This document shows, in pieces, positions 8,116 through 16,894 of a DNA stretch of 57,865 nucleotides. The notes under the pieces were generated by a model. The model was not told the DNA's origin and searched no databases. It worked only from the letters and a program-made list of their open reading frames with translations. Source of the stretch: WQUF01 sp031549525 (GTDB taxonomy: Bacteria; Bacillota; Clostridia; Clostridiales; Clostridiaceae); NCBI GenBank assembly GCA_031549525.1, contig JAVBPQ010000087.1:1-57865 (forward strand), written 5' to 3'. Made by a program: the position numbers and the translations under genes. Numbering within the stretch: the first letter of the stretch is position 1; the number at the start of each line of letters is the position of its first letter.

Positions 8116-8147
8116 AAAAAGCTGCCATGGTGTATTAGCAGCTTTTT
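8116..8147 (-). terminator. terminator of dacF
   Basis: AAAAAGCTGC, 12-base loop, GCAGCTTTTT and one more T on the minus strand, 20 bases after the dacF stop. Confidence 0.85.
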
Positions 8148-8165
8148 AATATTAGTTATTATTCA

Positions 8166-9020
8166 TTATTGCCCATAATTTAAACTCACAGTTTCACTCA
8201 TCTTCTTTTTACAATAATTAAATATATCTCTTGTGTCCTGCCATCTTTTTTCTGAAGTGCTTGAATTTAAAGTAACTATGATCAATTTTCTACTTCCTAA
8301 ATCAAATGATGATACAAGGCATCTTCCTGCATTACCTGTATATCCTGTTTTTACTCCTGTTGCTTCAGGAATTATATATATTATCTTATTTATATTGTTA
8401 TAGTTTCTTGTAAAATTGCTCTGAGATTTTTCTAGGGATTTTGTAGATACTATTTGATTAAACAATTCATTTTTCATAGCTTCTTTTGTTATCATGGCAA
8501 GATCATATGCTGAACAAAAATGATTTGCACTATCTAATCCATGAGGAGATTCAAAGCTTGCTCCATTTACTCCTAAAGTAGCAGCATATTCATTCATTAT
8601 TTTAGAAAATCCTTCTATGCTTCCTCCTATATGCTCTGCAATTGCAACAGCTGCGTCATTTCCAGACTGAAGCATAAGTCCATAGAGCAATTCTCTCAGT
8701 GTTACTTCTTCATCTTTTTTATATCCAATTTCACATCCTGAAACCCTTGCAGATTTCTGAGAAATTACAACCTTTTCATCTAGCTTTCCATAATTTAAAG
8801 CTATAAGAGAGGTCATGATCTTAGTTGTACTTGCCATGGGAATTTGTTCATAGCATTTTTTTTCATAAATAATATCTCCAGTATCTGCATCTATTGCTAT
8901 TGCAGCATAAGTATTCGTAGCTATTGGTTTTGATTTATTTTTTGCATTTATTTCAAAAGAAGAGAAAAATAAAATGTTTGTGATTAAAACAAAGACTAAT
9001 ATACATCTTTTCATATACAA
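8166..9020 (-). CDS. dacF: D-alanyl-D-alanine carboxypeptidase (PBP5/DacF family)
   Basis: Serine peptidase S11 that trims the terminal D-Ala from peptidoglycan stem peptides outside the membrane. A signal peptide covers about residues 1-27. The three active-site motifs are present: STTK at 64-67, SGN at 119-121 and KTG at 224-226. At 284 residues it is short and stops soon after the catalytic domain; the C-terminal PBP5_C domain and amphipathic membrane anchor of typical 380-440-residue members are missing, so it may be secreted or held only by its signal segment. The start may be TTG 9020 (best spaced from GGCAGG) or ATG 9014. The symbol is by family; paralogues are common in spore formers. 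Confidence 0.88.
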   Translation of the reverse strand: MYMKRCILVFVLITNILFFSSFEINAKNKSKPIATNTYAAIAIDADTGDIIYEKKCYEQIPMASTTKIMTSLIALNYGKLDEKVVISQKSARVSGCEIGYKKDEEVTLRELLYGLMLQSGNDAAVAIAEHIGGSIEGFSKIMNEYAATLGVNGASFESPHGLDSANHFCSAYDLAMITKEAMKNELFNQIVSTKSLEKSQSNFTRNYNNINKIIYIIPEATGVKTGYTGNAGRCLVSSFDLGSRKLIIVTLNSSTSEKRWQDTRDIFNYCKKKMSETVSLNYGQ

Positions 9021-9165
9021 ATATAACCTGCCTTTTACTTTGATTTAATTAAATTATTGTTTCCTCAATATAAAAATAAAATACATTGTCATTTGATGTT
9101 AAAGGTCCTAAATGCTATAATTAATTCACATAAGACAAATTTAAAACTATCAGTAGGTGAACAAA

Positions 9166-9927
9166 TTGACAAGACAACACGCATTTTCAAGAACAGAACT
9201 CCTAATCGGAAAGGATGCTCTAGATGAACTAAAGACAAAAAAAGTCGCAGTTATTGGCATAGGAGGTGTTGGAAGCTTTGCAGCCGAAGCTTTAGCAAGA
9301 AGCAGCATAGGCAAGATTATTTTAATAGATGATGATACTGTTTGCTTAACAAATTTAAACAGGCAAATACATGCTACATATAAGACTATATCTAAAAATA
9401 AAGCAGATGTTATGGCAGAACGTATAAAAGATATAAATCCTAATTGTGAGGTTAAAGTATTTAATGCATTTATATCTAAGGAAAATATTAATGAAATATT
9501 AGAAGAAGATTTAGATTATGTAATAGATGCAATAGATACAGTATCTTCAAAGATCGATATCGTATTATATTGCAAAGAAAAGAATATAAATATAATATGC
9601 TGCCTTGGTACGGGAAATAAATTAGATCCTACAAGGTTTCAAATATCTGATATATATAAAACTAAAATATGCCCTTTAGCAAAAGTAATGAGATATGAAT
9701 TAAGAAAAAGAAATATAGATAAGTTAAAGGTTTTATATTCAGAGGAAGAGCCTATAAAACCAAAGCTTGATGAAACTATAACCTGCAAAGAAGGTTGTGT
9801 TTGTACAAGTGGATCAAAAAAATGCACCATAAAAAGGCAGATACCAGGAAGCATATCCTTTGTACCACCTGTTGCAGGGATGATAATAGCAGGTGAAGTT
9901 ATAAAAGAGTTGATTTTATTAAAATAG
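9166..9927 (+). CDS. tcdA: tRNA threonylcarbamoyladenosine dehydratase (TcdA/CsdL family)
   Basis: E1-like ThiF-fold enzyme that cyclises t6A37 in tRNA using ATP. The nucleotide-binding GIGGVGSFAAEALARSSIGKI follows a FSRTELLIG start typical of this subfamily. LNRQIHAT, DAIDTVSSKIDIV and the C-terminal GSISFVPPVAGMIIAGEVI are also characteristic. AGTAGGTGA sits five bases before TTG 9166, so I start there (protein LTRQHAFSRTEL...), not at the GTG at 9157 that lies within that site. The next gene begins 14 bases after the stop, suggesting cotranscription. Confidence 0.9.
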   Translation: MTRQHAFSRTELLIGKDALDELKTKKVAVIGIGGVGSFAAEALARSSIGKIILIDDDTVCLTNLNRQIHATYKTISKNKADVMAERIKDINPNCEVKVFNAFISKENINEILEEDLDYVIDAIDTVSSKIDIVLYCKEKNINIICCLGTGNKLDPTRFQISDIYKTKICPLAKVMRYELRKRNIDKLKVLYSEEEPIKPKLDETITCKEGCVCTSGSKKCTIKRQIPGSISFVPPVAGMIIAGEVIKELILLK

Positions 9928-9941
9928 AAGGGTTGATGTGT

Positions 9942-10322
9942 ATGATGCCAAGTTTTGTTTTCAATATTTTCTTTCCAATATTTACGATAATGTTTATCAC
10001 AATTTTCGGATTTTTCATTTATGGAGTAATTAAATCCATTCAGCAAAATGCAAAGAATAAAGCTTCTCCAGTGTTATCTGTTGAAGCTAAGGTTGTATCT
10101 AAGAGGATGGATGTGAGCCACCATACAACTTCTAATCAAAATATGGATCATAGTAGTTTTAGTTCATCTTCTTCATATTATTATGCTACATTTCAAGTAG
10201 AGAGTGGTGACAGAATTGAACTTAGGCTAAGCGGCAAAGAATATGGAATGCTTGTAGAAGGAGATTTAGGCAAATTGACCTTTCAGGGTTCAAGATATTT
10301 AGATTTTAAAAGAAATTTATAA
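9942..10322 (+). CDS. DUF2500-like membrane protein
   Basis: 126 residues: a short N-terminal segment, one membrane span (about residues 5-28), then a soluble domain with VEAKVVSKRMDVSHH, a Ser-rich stretch, YYATFQVESGDRIELRLSGKEYGMLVEGDLGKLTFQGSRYL. This pattern is that of DUF2500, whose function is unknown. The ATG at 9942 is preceded by GAAGGG; the TTG at 9933 is too close to that site. It probably forms a two-gene unit with tcdA, ended by the hairpin directly after the stop. Confidence 0.75.
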   Translation: MMPSFVFNIFFPIFTIMFITIFGFFIYGVIKSIQQNAKNKASPVLSVEAKVVSKRMDVSHHTTSNQNMDHSSFSSSSSYYYATFQVESGDRIELRLSGKEYGMLVEGDLGKLTFQGSRYLDFKRNL

Positions 10323-10323
10323 C

Positions 10324-10365
10324 ATAAAAGACCATTATCCTAATCTAAAGATAATGGTCTTTTAT
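10324..10365. terminator. bidirectional terminator
   Basis: A perfect 16-bp inverted repeat (10324-10339 with 10350-10365) around a 10-base loop lies between the convergent DUF2500-like and CAP-domain genes. Arm ends of TTTTAT serve as short T-tracts in both directions. Confidence 0.85.
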
Positions 10366-10370
10366 ATAAT

Positions 10371-10994
10371 CTACATCGGTCTTGTAAACATCTCAGTCCA
10401 GAATATTCTGCCACTTCTATTTACAGCAAGTCCTACTCCTATTTTTTTAAAATTACCGCTTAAGATGTTTGCTCTATGACTTGGAGAACTTATCCAGCCT
10501 GCTACAACTGCTTCAGGTGTAGGCTGACCCATTGCAATATTTTCACCTGCGTATAAATAATTTATTCCATAAATTCTTAACATATTAAAAACGCTCCCAT
10601 AAGTAGGAGATGTATGACCAAAATAATTCCTTGAAACCATGTCTTGAGATTTCATTTTAGATAGGTTCATAAGTGAAGAATCTTCAGTTAACGCAGGTAG
10701 TCCATATCTTGCTCGTTCAACATTGCAAAGGTTTATTACTCTTCTTTCAAAATCTAATGATGTCGTTTTAGATGCAGTTGCAGCTTTACTTGAAGTTTGG
10801 GACGCTGTCTTAGATGCGTTTGTAGTTGTTGGTACTTGATATGTACTTTTAACAGGAACACCATAATTATAGTATGTTCCATATGGGTAATAATAGTTTA
10901 TATTTTGAGCAGATGTGGTAGTTGCACTTTTGAGCATTGTTACACATAATGCTGGTGCCATTACTAGAGTTGCTAAAACTTTTTTATGCCTCAT
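10371..10994 (-). CDS. secreted CAP/SCP-domain protein (YkwD-like)
   Basis: 207 residues. A signal peptide (about 1-29, ending TTTSAQ), a Tyr-rich and then Ser/Thr/Ala-rich linker (30-78), and a CAP domain (about 80-207). Family marks are VINLCNVERARYGLPAL, the His in YFGHTSPTYG, AGENIA, and PSHRANIL with GVGLAVN. CAP proteins of this bacterial type are extracellular; several in spore formers are coat or germination-associated (for example YkwD/SafA neighbours), but no enzymatic role is established. AGGGG precedes the ATG. Confidence 0.88.
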   Translation of the reverse strand: MRHKKVLATLVMAPALCVTMLKSATTTSAQNINYYYPYGTYYNYGVPVKSTYQVPTTTNASKTASQTSSKAATASKTTSLDFERRVINLCNVERARYGLPALTEDSSLMNLSKMKSQDMVSRNYFGHTSPTYGSVFNMLRIYGINYLYAGENIAMGQPTPEAVVAGWISSPSHRANILSGNFKKIGVGLAVNRSGRIFWTEMFTRPM

Positions 10995-11138
10995 TTTTCT
11001 ACCCCTAAAACATATTTTGTTATGACAATTATATATGTATTTTTTAACATAGTCAATGAATTTTAGACCAATTAATTGTAAAATTATAGCTATATTATAT
11101 ATTTGTAAAAATTACTATTTTTTATCTTTAAATGTAAA

Positions 11139-11167
11139 AAGAGTTAAGAATTTCTTCATTAACCCTT
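11139..11167 (-). terminator. terminator of folC
   Basis: AAGGGTTAA pairs with TTAACTCTT (one G-U pair) around an 11-base loop and is followed by TTT on the minus strand, just after the folC stop. Confidence 0.65.
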
Positions 11168-11174
11168 TCTATCA

Positions 11175-12467
11175 CTATTTTAATTTTTCTATCACTCCTC
11201 TTCTTATCTCTCCAATCAAATAAAAAGAGCCACAAATTAGTACCATATCATTTTCACTTGCATCTTCTATAGCATTTATTATAGCATCCATTGGAGCATA
11301 TATACTAAATACTTCATCTTTATATTTTTTGCATATTTCATATAATTCTTCTGCATTTAAGGTCCTTGAAATATTTATTTGAGTTGTGTAAACTTTATGA
11401 GCTTTTTCTATTAAATCCTTTAAGTTCACGCTCTTATCCCTTAGCATTCCAATAACTAGATACAATTTATCATAGGAAAAGTAATCCTGGATGCTCTTAA
11501 CCAAACTTATCATAGCATCCTCATTATGAGCTCCATCTAAAACCACTATTGGATTCTTATTTACTATTTCGAGCCTGCCTATCCACTTAACCTTTGAAAG
11601 AGCTCTATACATATTTTCCTTTGAAATTTTAATACCTAAATCTATGAGGGCTTCACAAATGCGTATTATCATAGCACAATTATATTTTTGATGCTCTCCT
11701 ACTAAAGAAAATCGCACATCATAAATATCTTTCTCTGTTTCTATGACTAAATCTTGATATGGTTCATTTTTATATATAGTACTCTTTTTTATACAATCTT
11801 TTGTAAGATAATAAAGTTTAGCATTCATTTCTTTTGAACGCTTCTTTATTACACAAAAAGCTTCTTCTCCCTGCGGAAACAGGACAACAGGAACTCCCTT
11901 TTTTATTATGCCAGCTTTTTCATAGGCAATTTTTTCTAAAGTATCTCCAAGTACTTCCATATGATCAAGGCTTATAGATGTTATGCAAGACACCAATGGA
12001 GTTACCACATTAGTAGCATCAAGCCTGCCTCCAAGACCAGTTTCTAACACAACATAATCTACATTTTTATCATAAAAATACTGAAAGCCTAACAAAGTGA
12101 TGATTTCAAATTCTGTAAGAGAATCTTCAACCTCTCTCTCAGCTTCTTCTATCTTATCTATAATATAAGAGAGGGTTTTTGCAAGGTCTTCTTTAGATAT
12201 GGATTCACCATTTATAGATATTCGCTCTTCAAAGGTATCTATATAAGGCGAAATATAAAGCCCTACTTTATATCCACACTCTTTAAGTACCTCTGCAATC
12301 CCTGATGCTGCACTTCCCTTTCCATTTGTTCCTGCAATATGTATAGCTTTTAGTTTTTTGTGTGGATTCCCTAATTTTTCAAGAACCCTCTCCATTCTAA
12401 AAAGTCCAAGCTTTGCTCCAAACTTATATTTTGATTTGATCAATTCCATAGCTTCAAAATAATTCAT
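11175..12467 (-). CDS. folC: folylpolyglutamate synthase / dihydrofolate synthase
   Basis: 430-residue Mur-ligase-family enzyme that adds glutamate to folates using ATP. The P-loop is in HIAGTNGKGSAASGIAEVL (about residue 43 on), followed by SPYIDTFEERI, ETGLGGRLDATNVV and SISLDHMEVLGDTLEKIAYEKAGI, all standard for FolC. VLDGAHNEDAM marks the C-terminal domain. AAGGTGAGTT precedes the ATG. Whether it also makes dihydrofolate cannot be told from sequence. It is monocistronic here. Confidence 0.95.
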   Translation of the reverse strand: MNYFEAMELIKSKYKFGAKLGLFRMERVLEKLGNPHKKLKAIHIAGTNGKGSAASGIAEVLKECGYKVGLYISPYIDTFEERISINGESISKEDLAKTLSYIIDKIEEAEREVEDSLTEFEIITLLGFQYFYDKNVDYVVLETGLGGRLDATNVVTPLVSCITSISLDHMEVLGDTLEKIAYEKAGIIKKGVPVVLFPQGEEAFCVIKKRSKEMNAKLYYLTKDCIKKSTIYKNEPYQDLVIETEKDIYDVRFSLVGEHQKYNCAMIIRICEALIDLGIKISKENMYRALSKVKWIGRLEIVNKNPIVVLDGAHNEDAMISLVKSIQDYFSYDKLYLVIGMLRDKSVNLKDLIEKAHKVYTTQINISRTLNAEELYEICKKYKDEVFSIYAPMDAIINAIEDASENDMVLICGSFYLIGEIRRGVIEKLK

Positions 12468-12644
12468 AACTCACCTTAATAATTTATTTTTGTATTAAAC
12501 TTTTACTTTATTATTTCCTTATCATCAATGATTATAGCGTATTTTTTATAAAGTTTGTCAGATTTATATGTATTTTTACGAATATATTAATGAAAATTAT
12601 TTTAAATAGATTAAGAATTATTTTAAGAAAACAGGGGTGATGCA

Positions 12645-13205
12645 ATGTTTCAAGATGAAGAATTATTAAAATTATTAGATAAAAAACCTGAAAAGGGCTT
12701 AGAGATGTTGATGAATAGCTACAATGGTCTTGTTTATACCATAGCTTACAATAATTTATATAATTTTGTATCAAAGGAAGATATAGAGGAATGCGTAAGT
12801 GATATCATTTATGAAATTTATAAAAATAGAAGAAACATTGATTTAACTAAAGGCTCCATAAAATCTTTTATATCAGTTATTTCAAAGAGAAGATCCATTG
12901 ATCTCTTAAGGAAAGTAAACAAGAAAAAAAATGATATTTCCATAGAAGGCATGGAATATGAAGATATAAGATCAGAAAACCTTACTATAGAAGATAAAAT
13001 TGTAAACAATGAAACAAAAAATTATTTAATAAATAGCATAAAATCACTGGGAGAGCCTGATAGCGAAATAATGATCCGAAAATATTATTTTGGGGAAAGT
13101 ACTAAAGAAATATCAAAAATTTTAAAAATAAAACAAAACACAATTGATAAAAAAGTTTCTAGAGTATTATCCAAATTAAAAAATTTTTTAGAGGAGGTTT
13201 TGTGA
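12645..13205 (+). CDS. ECF-type RNA polymerase sigma factor
   Basis: 186 residues. Region 2 (about 20-95) carries the SYNGLVYTIAYN core and the basic FISVISKRRSIDLLRK segment for -10 recognition; region 4 (about 128-180) has MIRKYYFGESTKEISKIL and a helix-turn-helix KIKQNTIDKKVSRVLSKLK. It is a small extracytoplasmic-function-like sigma-70. GGGGTGATGCA precedes the ATG. The stop abuts the start of the next gene, a membrane protein with the layout of an anti-sigma factor, so the two likely form a sensing pair. I could not pick out a matching autoregulated promoter upstream. Confidence 0.88.
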   Translation: MFQDEELLKLLDKKPEKGLEMLMNSYNGLVYTIAYNNLYNFVSKEDIEECVSDIIYEIYKNRRNIDLTKGSIKSFISVISKRRSIDLLRKVNKKKNDISIEGMEYEDIRSENLTIEDKIVNNETKNYLINSIKSLGEPDSEIMIRKYYFGESTKEISKILKIKQNTIDKKVSRVLSKLKNFLEEVL

Positions 13206-14624
13206 ATGGAAGATAAAATTAAAGATATATTAAATAGCCTTGATATAGATGAAACTGATGATCTTTTAAAAAAAGATATGAAATTTTCAATAGATAAAAA
13301 GACCATGAAGCATATAAAAAAATCTGTTTATTTAAAAGCTGGGCTTAAAAGAAAAAGATTTACCTTTAAAAAAGTGCTTATCTCTTCTATGATAGCGATT
13401 TTAGTTATAATGTCATCTTTTTATATAGTTGGATTTGATAATGTGGTAGCTTATATCAATAGGGTATTTAATTTTATTCCTGGATATGGAATTTTAGAGG
13501 ATAATGAGGATGATAATAATTATAATAATAAAATACAATATGTGATATATAATACGACTTCTTCAGAAAATGATGATATTACTTTTAAATTAAACAATGC
13601 TATTGCCACTAAAGATAGCATTTTGGTCATGTTCTCCACTATAAAAAAGAACTATAGTGATGATATGCTTTTAAAGGATAAAGAGGAAGAATTAAAGAGA
13701 TTTGCAAATGATAAACCATTTAAGAGAAATATATCTCTACATGTTAATGGCAACAAATATTCTGAATACTCTGGTTCCACAGGAGGAGGCGGAAAGGAAG
13801 AAATAAGCACATTTAATTATTCTTTAATTCCTAGCGATATCAACTTAGATAATGTATATAAGCTTGAGTATGAGGATTACAATATCTCTCTAGAATTTAA
13901 ATTAAAGAAAATCCAATCTTTTAACAATATTGAAGACATAGGGTCTACAGATTACAATAATGATATTTCTATTACAGCAGTACCAACCTTTAGTGATAAA
14001 AAGCTTGAAGTTAATTTATATTCAATAAATAATAGCAGATATCACATTGATTCTTACTGCAAGTTTACTAACAGAGGTTACAATGGCAAGGATATGAATC
14101 TTGAAACAGATAGTGGTATAAAGAATTATATTATGCCAGATTCTACCTGGGATGGATATGGGAAATTTGAATTTGATATTGAACCTAAAGACAAGAGTTT
14201 TATTTTAAAAATACCTTATTTACTAGTAAATAGCTCTGAAGATCAAAATATTGATATTAAAATCCCTAAGGATAATGAAAAAATTACTATAAATAAAAGA
14301 ATTGATTTTAAAGATTCTTCTATGATAATAGTGGATGTGGAAAAAGTGACTACTGATAACAGCTCTGAGTATGGCGATATTAAAATGAATATAAAGTATG
14401 AAAATAAATATGATAATATCATCATGAAAGGAGCAAGCTTTAATAGAATAAACTACTTTGGCAGACTTTTAGGAGGAGGTTATTCCAGCCTCATAGACGA
14501 CAACGATATACTTACCACTGTTTGGTACGCTTTAGATAAACAAGATAAAGGCACATTAAGGCTTAAAGTCTCAAATCCATCTTTTTATTTAATCGATGAG
14601 TATATGCTTAAATTTAATAGATAA
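13206..14624 (+). CDS. putative membrane anti-sigma factor (DUF4179-like)
   Basis: 472 residues: a cytoplasmic N-terminus (1-56) rich in Lys and Asp, one membrane helix (about 57-77), and a large external domain of about 390 residues with beta-rich repeats. Layout and position directly after a sigma factor gene match the DUF4179-containing anti-sigma proteins of Firmicutes; the external part resembles the DUF5643-type domain of those proteins. GAGGAGG inside the end of the sigma gene serves as ribosome binding site, so the genes are translationally close. Its role would be to hold the sigma factor until an envelope signal is sensed. The signal is unknown. Confidence 0.75.
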   Translation: MEDKIKDILNSLDIDETDDLLKKDMKFSIDKKTMKHIKKSVYLKAGLKRKRFTFKKVLISSMIAILVIMSSFYIVGFDNVVAYINRVFNFIPGYGILEDNEDDNNYNNKIQYVIYNTTSSENDDITFKLNNAIATKDSILVMFSTIKKNYSDDMLLKDKEEELKRFANDKPFKRNISLHVNGNKYSEYSGSTGGGGKEEISTFNYSLIPSDINLDNVYKLEYEDYNISLEFKLKKIQSFNNIEDIGSTDYNNDISITAVPTFSDKKLEVNLYSINNSRYHIDSYCKFTNRGYNGKDMNLETDSGIKNYIMPDSTWDGYGKFEFDIEPKDKSFILKIPYLLVNSSEDQNIDIKIPKDNEKITINKRIDFKDSSMIIVDVEKVTTDNSSEYGDIKMNIKYENKYDNIIMKGASFNRINYFGRLLGGGYSSLIDDNDILTTVWYALDKQDKGTLRLKVSNPSFYLIDEYMLKFNR

Positions 14625-14627
14625 GAT

Positions 14628-14659
14628 AAGGGAGCATTGATTCTCCCTTAAATTTTTTT
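14628..14659 (+). terminator. terminator of sigma/anti-sigma operon
   Basis: AAGGGAG, 8-base loop, CTCCCTT, then AAATTTTTTT, starting four bases after the stop codon. Confidence 0.85.
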
Positions 14660-14840
14660 AAAACACCTTTGTTCCATATTTGCTATCTTAAAATTATAGT
14701 AGTATTGCATATAAAAATAGTTTAAAATATTATAAACACTAATAGAAAAGCTTTATATTTTATAGATGACAAATAGAGTGTAAAAATATAACAATTCTAT
14801 TTAATAATAAAGAACATGTAATTTTTAGGGGGTGTAAGGA

Positions 14841-15146
14841 ATGGTTAATGACTTAGCTGCATTAGAACGCAATATAGTATTTATTGGTGGTCATTCGGAC
14901 CTACAAGCTAAATTAAAAAAGATATTTAACTTTACTTTCATATCCACAGACGTTTTAAATTTTAATGTAATTAAAATAAAAAATGCAAAATATGTGCTCT
15001 TATATACTCAATACTTAAATCATTCTATATACAACAAAGTAATGAATAATTTAGGTGACAAGAAAAAACTAAGAATAATAAAAGGTGCTCATAATCCTAA
15101 AATTCTTAGCCAAAAGATTAGAATTGCGATTATTGAATGTATTTAA
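14841..15146 (+). CDS. DUF2325-like protein
   Basis: 101 residues. The opening IVFIGGHSDLQAKLKKIF followed by a short alternating beta/alpha pattern and YVLLYTQYLNHSIYNKV matches the DUF2325 type, a small Rossmann-like domain of unknown function found in Firmicutes. The usual second half of the motif is less clear. AGGGGGTG lies upstream of the ATG. It is transcribed alone, between the terminator of the sigma operon and its own terminator. Confidence 0.65.
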   Translation: MVNDLAALERNIVFIGGHSDLQAKLKKIFNFTFISTDVLNFNVIKIKNAKYVLLYTQYLNHSIYNKVMNNLGDKKKLRIIKGAHNPKILSQKIRIAIIECI

Positions 15147-15166
15147 TATAAAGCTTGCTATATAAA

Positions 15167-15202
15167 AAGGTATAAGTATTTAAACTTAAATACTTGTACC
15201 TT
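15167..15202. terminator. terminator between convergent genes
   Basis: A 16-bp stem (15167-15182 with 15187-15202, one G-U pair) followed by TTATTTTC on the plus strand and by TTTTATATAG on the minus strand; it serves the DUF2325-like gene and probably the alpha/beta hydrolase gene. Confidence 0.8.
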
Positions 15203-15225
15203 ATTTTCTACACTGTTCTGCTAAG

Positions 15226-16044
15226 TCAACAGTTTTCGCAATAAATGCTATTTAACCACTCACTTGTTAAAGTTTTAAATATTTCTACCTGCTCAATTTG
15301 TAGATTATGCCCTGCCCTATCTACTATACAAAAAGTACATCTTGTGTAATTATCTAATATATTCATAGCATCCTTATATCCTACTGAAGCATCTTGTTTT
15401 CCAAGCAAAAATAAAGCTGGTTTATGAAATTTATTTTTATCTACATCAAATGAAAATGCATAATGCTTAGATCTTATATTTGTCAAAAATAACATATCAC
15501 AAATTTCAATACCAGGAAGTATATCGTTTAAATATTTATCTAAAGAATCCTTTGTTTCTAGTACAGCCATCTGCCTAAATCTCTTTGCATCTCTTTCATT
15601 AATTCTGCTCATAAGCTCATCATCTTTTAAAAGCACAACTCTCTTAGGCAAATTTCTAAGTGAAAAATCTGGTATAATAACAGGGCATATAAACATAACA
15701 CCTTTTACAAGCTCTGCTTTTTTATATATAACTCCCCTTGCAAGATATCCTCCATAAGATTCAGATGCTATCAAAAACTCCTCATTTGGTATTATTTTTT
15801 CAATAAATTCTAAAACCACGTTAAGCATATCATCTGAGCTTCTAATCCAATGCTCTCCATTTGTCTTTCCCATACCTGGAAGATCAAAGTAAATCCTTCT
15901 AAATCCTTGGATTTTAGCAAAAATGGGTTCCATACACCCCTTCATAAGCCTTAAATCAGAATAATATCCATGAAGCATTATTATAGGGATACCTTCATCA
16001 TATTCTTCATAATTTATAGTTATATCGTTTAATTTACATTCCAA
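15226..16044 (-). CDS. alpha/beta hydrolase
   Basis: 272 residues with the alpha/beta-hydrolase order: oxyanion-hole HGYYSD (about 25-30), FDLPGMGKT (54-61), nucleophile elbow SESYGGY with Ser96, a cap region rich in Arg and Lys (130-190), LFLLGKQDASVG with the acidic residue, and the catalytic His in GHNLQIE (about 248). The substrate cannot be told. TTG at 16044 has only a weak ribosome binding site. The TetR gene lies upstream on the same strand about 115 bases away, so TetR control of this hydrolase is plausible but inferred. Confidence 0.85.
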   Translation of the reverse strand: MECKLNDITINYEEYDEGIPIIMLHGYYSDLRLMKGCMEPIFAKIQGFRRIYFDLPGMGKTNGEHWIRSSDDMLNVVLEFIEKIIPNEEFLIASESYGGYLARGVIYKKAELVKGVMFICPVIIPDFSLRNLPKRVVLLKDDELMSRINERDAKRFRQMAVLETKDSLDKYLNDILPGIEICDMLFLTNIRSKHYAFSFDVDKNKFHKPALFLLGKQDASVGYKDAMNILDNYTRCTFCIVDRAGHNLQIEQVEIFKTLTSEWLNSIYCENC

Positions 16045-16157
16045 AATATCAACTCATTTCTTTTTATTTTTATCAAAAGAAAAATCTAAAACATTGGAGT
16101 AAAATACTTTTATAGAGTTTTGATAAATTTTTGATGTAAATATATTATCAAAAAATA

Positions 16158-16766
16158 TTATATTTTACCATTGCGAATACAATCAAAGATATAAGATAAA
16201 ATTGTTTTCATAGATAAAGAACTATCTGTTTCCTCTCCTTCTTGGAAATGTGCATATTGAATTAAATATGTGATAGCAACCCTCATCATCATTTCTGCAG
16301 CAAGCAATGTATTTACCTTAGGTATCTTTTCATTTTCTATTAATATATCTAATATATTCTTAATATTAGTCACTCCACCAGTAATAGCATATTTAGTCCA
16401 AAATTCATTTGCATGTTTTTCGTTAAATTGTTCAATCATAAATATGCGGGTAATTTTTCTCATTAAATCATTTGTACTTTTAGAAAAGGGTATAAATATT
16501 TCATCCATCACTTCATCAAATTCTTTCCCCTTTAATAAAACCTTTAAAGTCTCATAGTCTGCATAAGCTCTAAAAAACTTATTATTATATTCTTTCATAA
16601 TAGTAAGCATGATATCCTCTTTACTTGCGAAATGGTTATAAATAGATGAAGATTTTATTCCCACACATTTTGCAAGCTCTCTTATTGATACACTTGCATA
16701 TCCTTTTTCAGAAAATAAATCTATTGCAGCTCTTATAAGTAAAGCTTTTGTATTTCGAACCTCCAC
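16158..16766 (-). CDS. TetR/AcrR-family transcriptional regulator
   Basis: 202 residues with an N-terminal helix-turn-helix (about 5-50): LIRAAIDLFSEKGYASVSIRELAKCVGIKSSSIYNHFASKEDI, in parts, is a textbook TetR DNA-binding domain. The remaining 150 residues form the all-helical ligand domain. The frame is open upstream to 16934, but that part is translated repeat DNA (SKYF repeats); GTG 16766 with GGAG eight bases before it gives the normal family length and is chosen. It probably represses itself, and perhaps the hydrolase, through the TTCGAA repeats in front of it. Confidence 0.88.
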   Translation of the reverse strand: MEVRNTKALLIRAAIDLFSEKGYASVSIRELAKCVGIKSSSIYNHFASKEDIMLTIMKEYNNKFFRAYADYETLKVLLKGKEFDEVMDEIFIPFSKSTNDLMRKITRIFMIEQFNEKHANEFWTKYAITGGVTNIKNILDILIENEKIPKVNTLLAAEMMMRVAITYLIQYAHFQEGEETDSSLSMKTILSYIFDCIRNGKI

Positions 16767-16894
16767 AAAAACATCTCCATTCCAAACAAAAATATTTTCG
16801 AAATATTTAGAAGTAAATTTTTTATTTTCGAAATATTTCGAATAAAATATTTCAAAAAAATATTTCGAATAAAAATATTTTCGAAATATTTCTA
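16754..16894. repeat. cluster of TTCGAA / AAATATTTC repeats, candidate TetR operator
   Basis: TTCGAA occurs at 16754, 16798, 16828, 16837, 16864 and 16879, mostly flanked by ATATTT or AAATAT so that each site is near-palindromic. The 17-mer AAATATTTCGAATAAAA is repeated exactly at 16831 and 16858, with a degenerate copy (AAATATTTCAAAA) between them. The repeats span the region right before the tetR start. A run of this kind in 140 bases is not expected by chance even in AT-rich DNA. Autoregulatory operator is the likeliest role (inference). Confidence 0.6.

Noticed and set aside
12532..12774. 80-codon minus-strand ORF upstream of the sigma gene
   Set aside because: Overlaps the sigma gene start, has a low-complexity I/F/L product, and no ribosome site.
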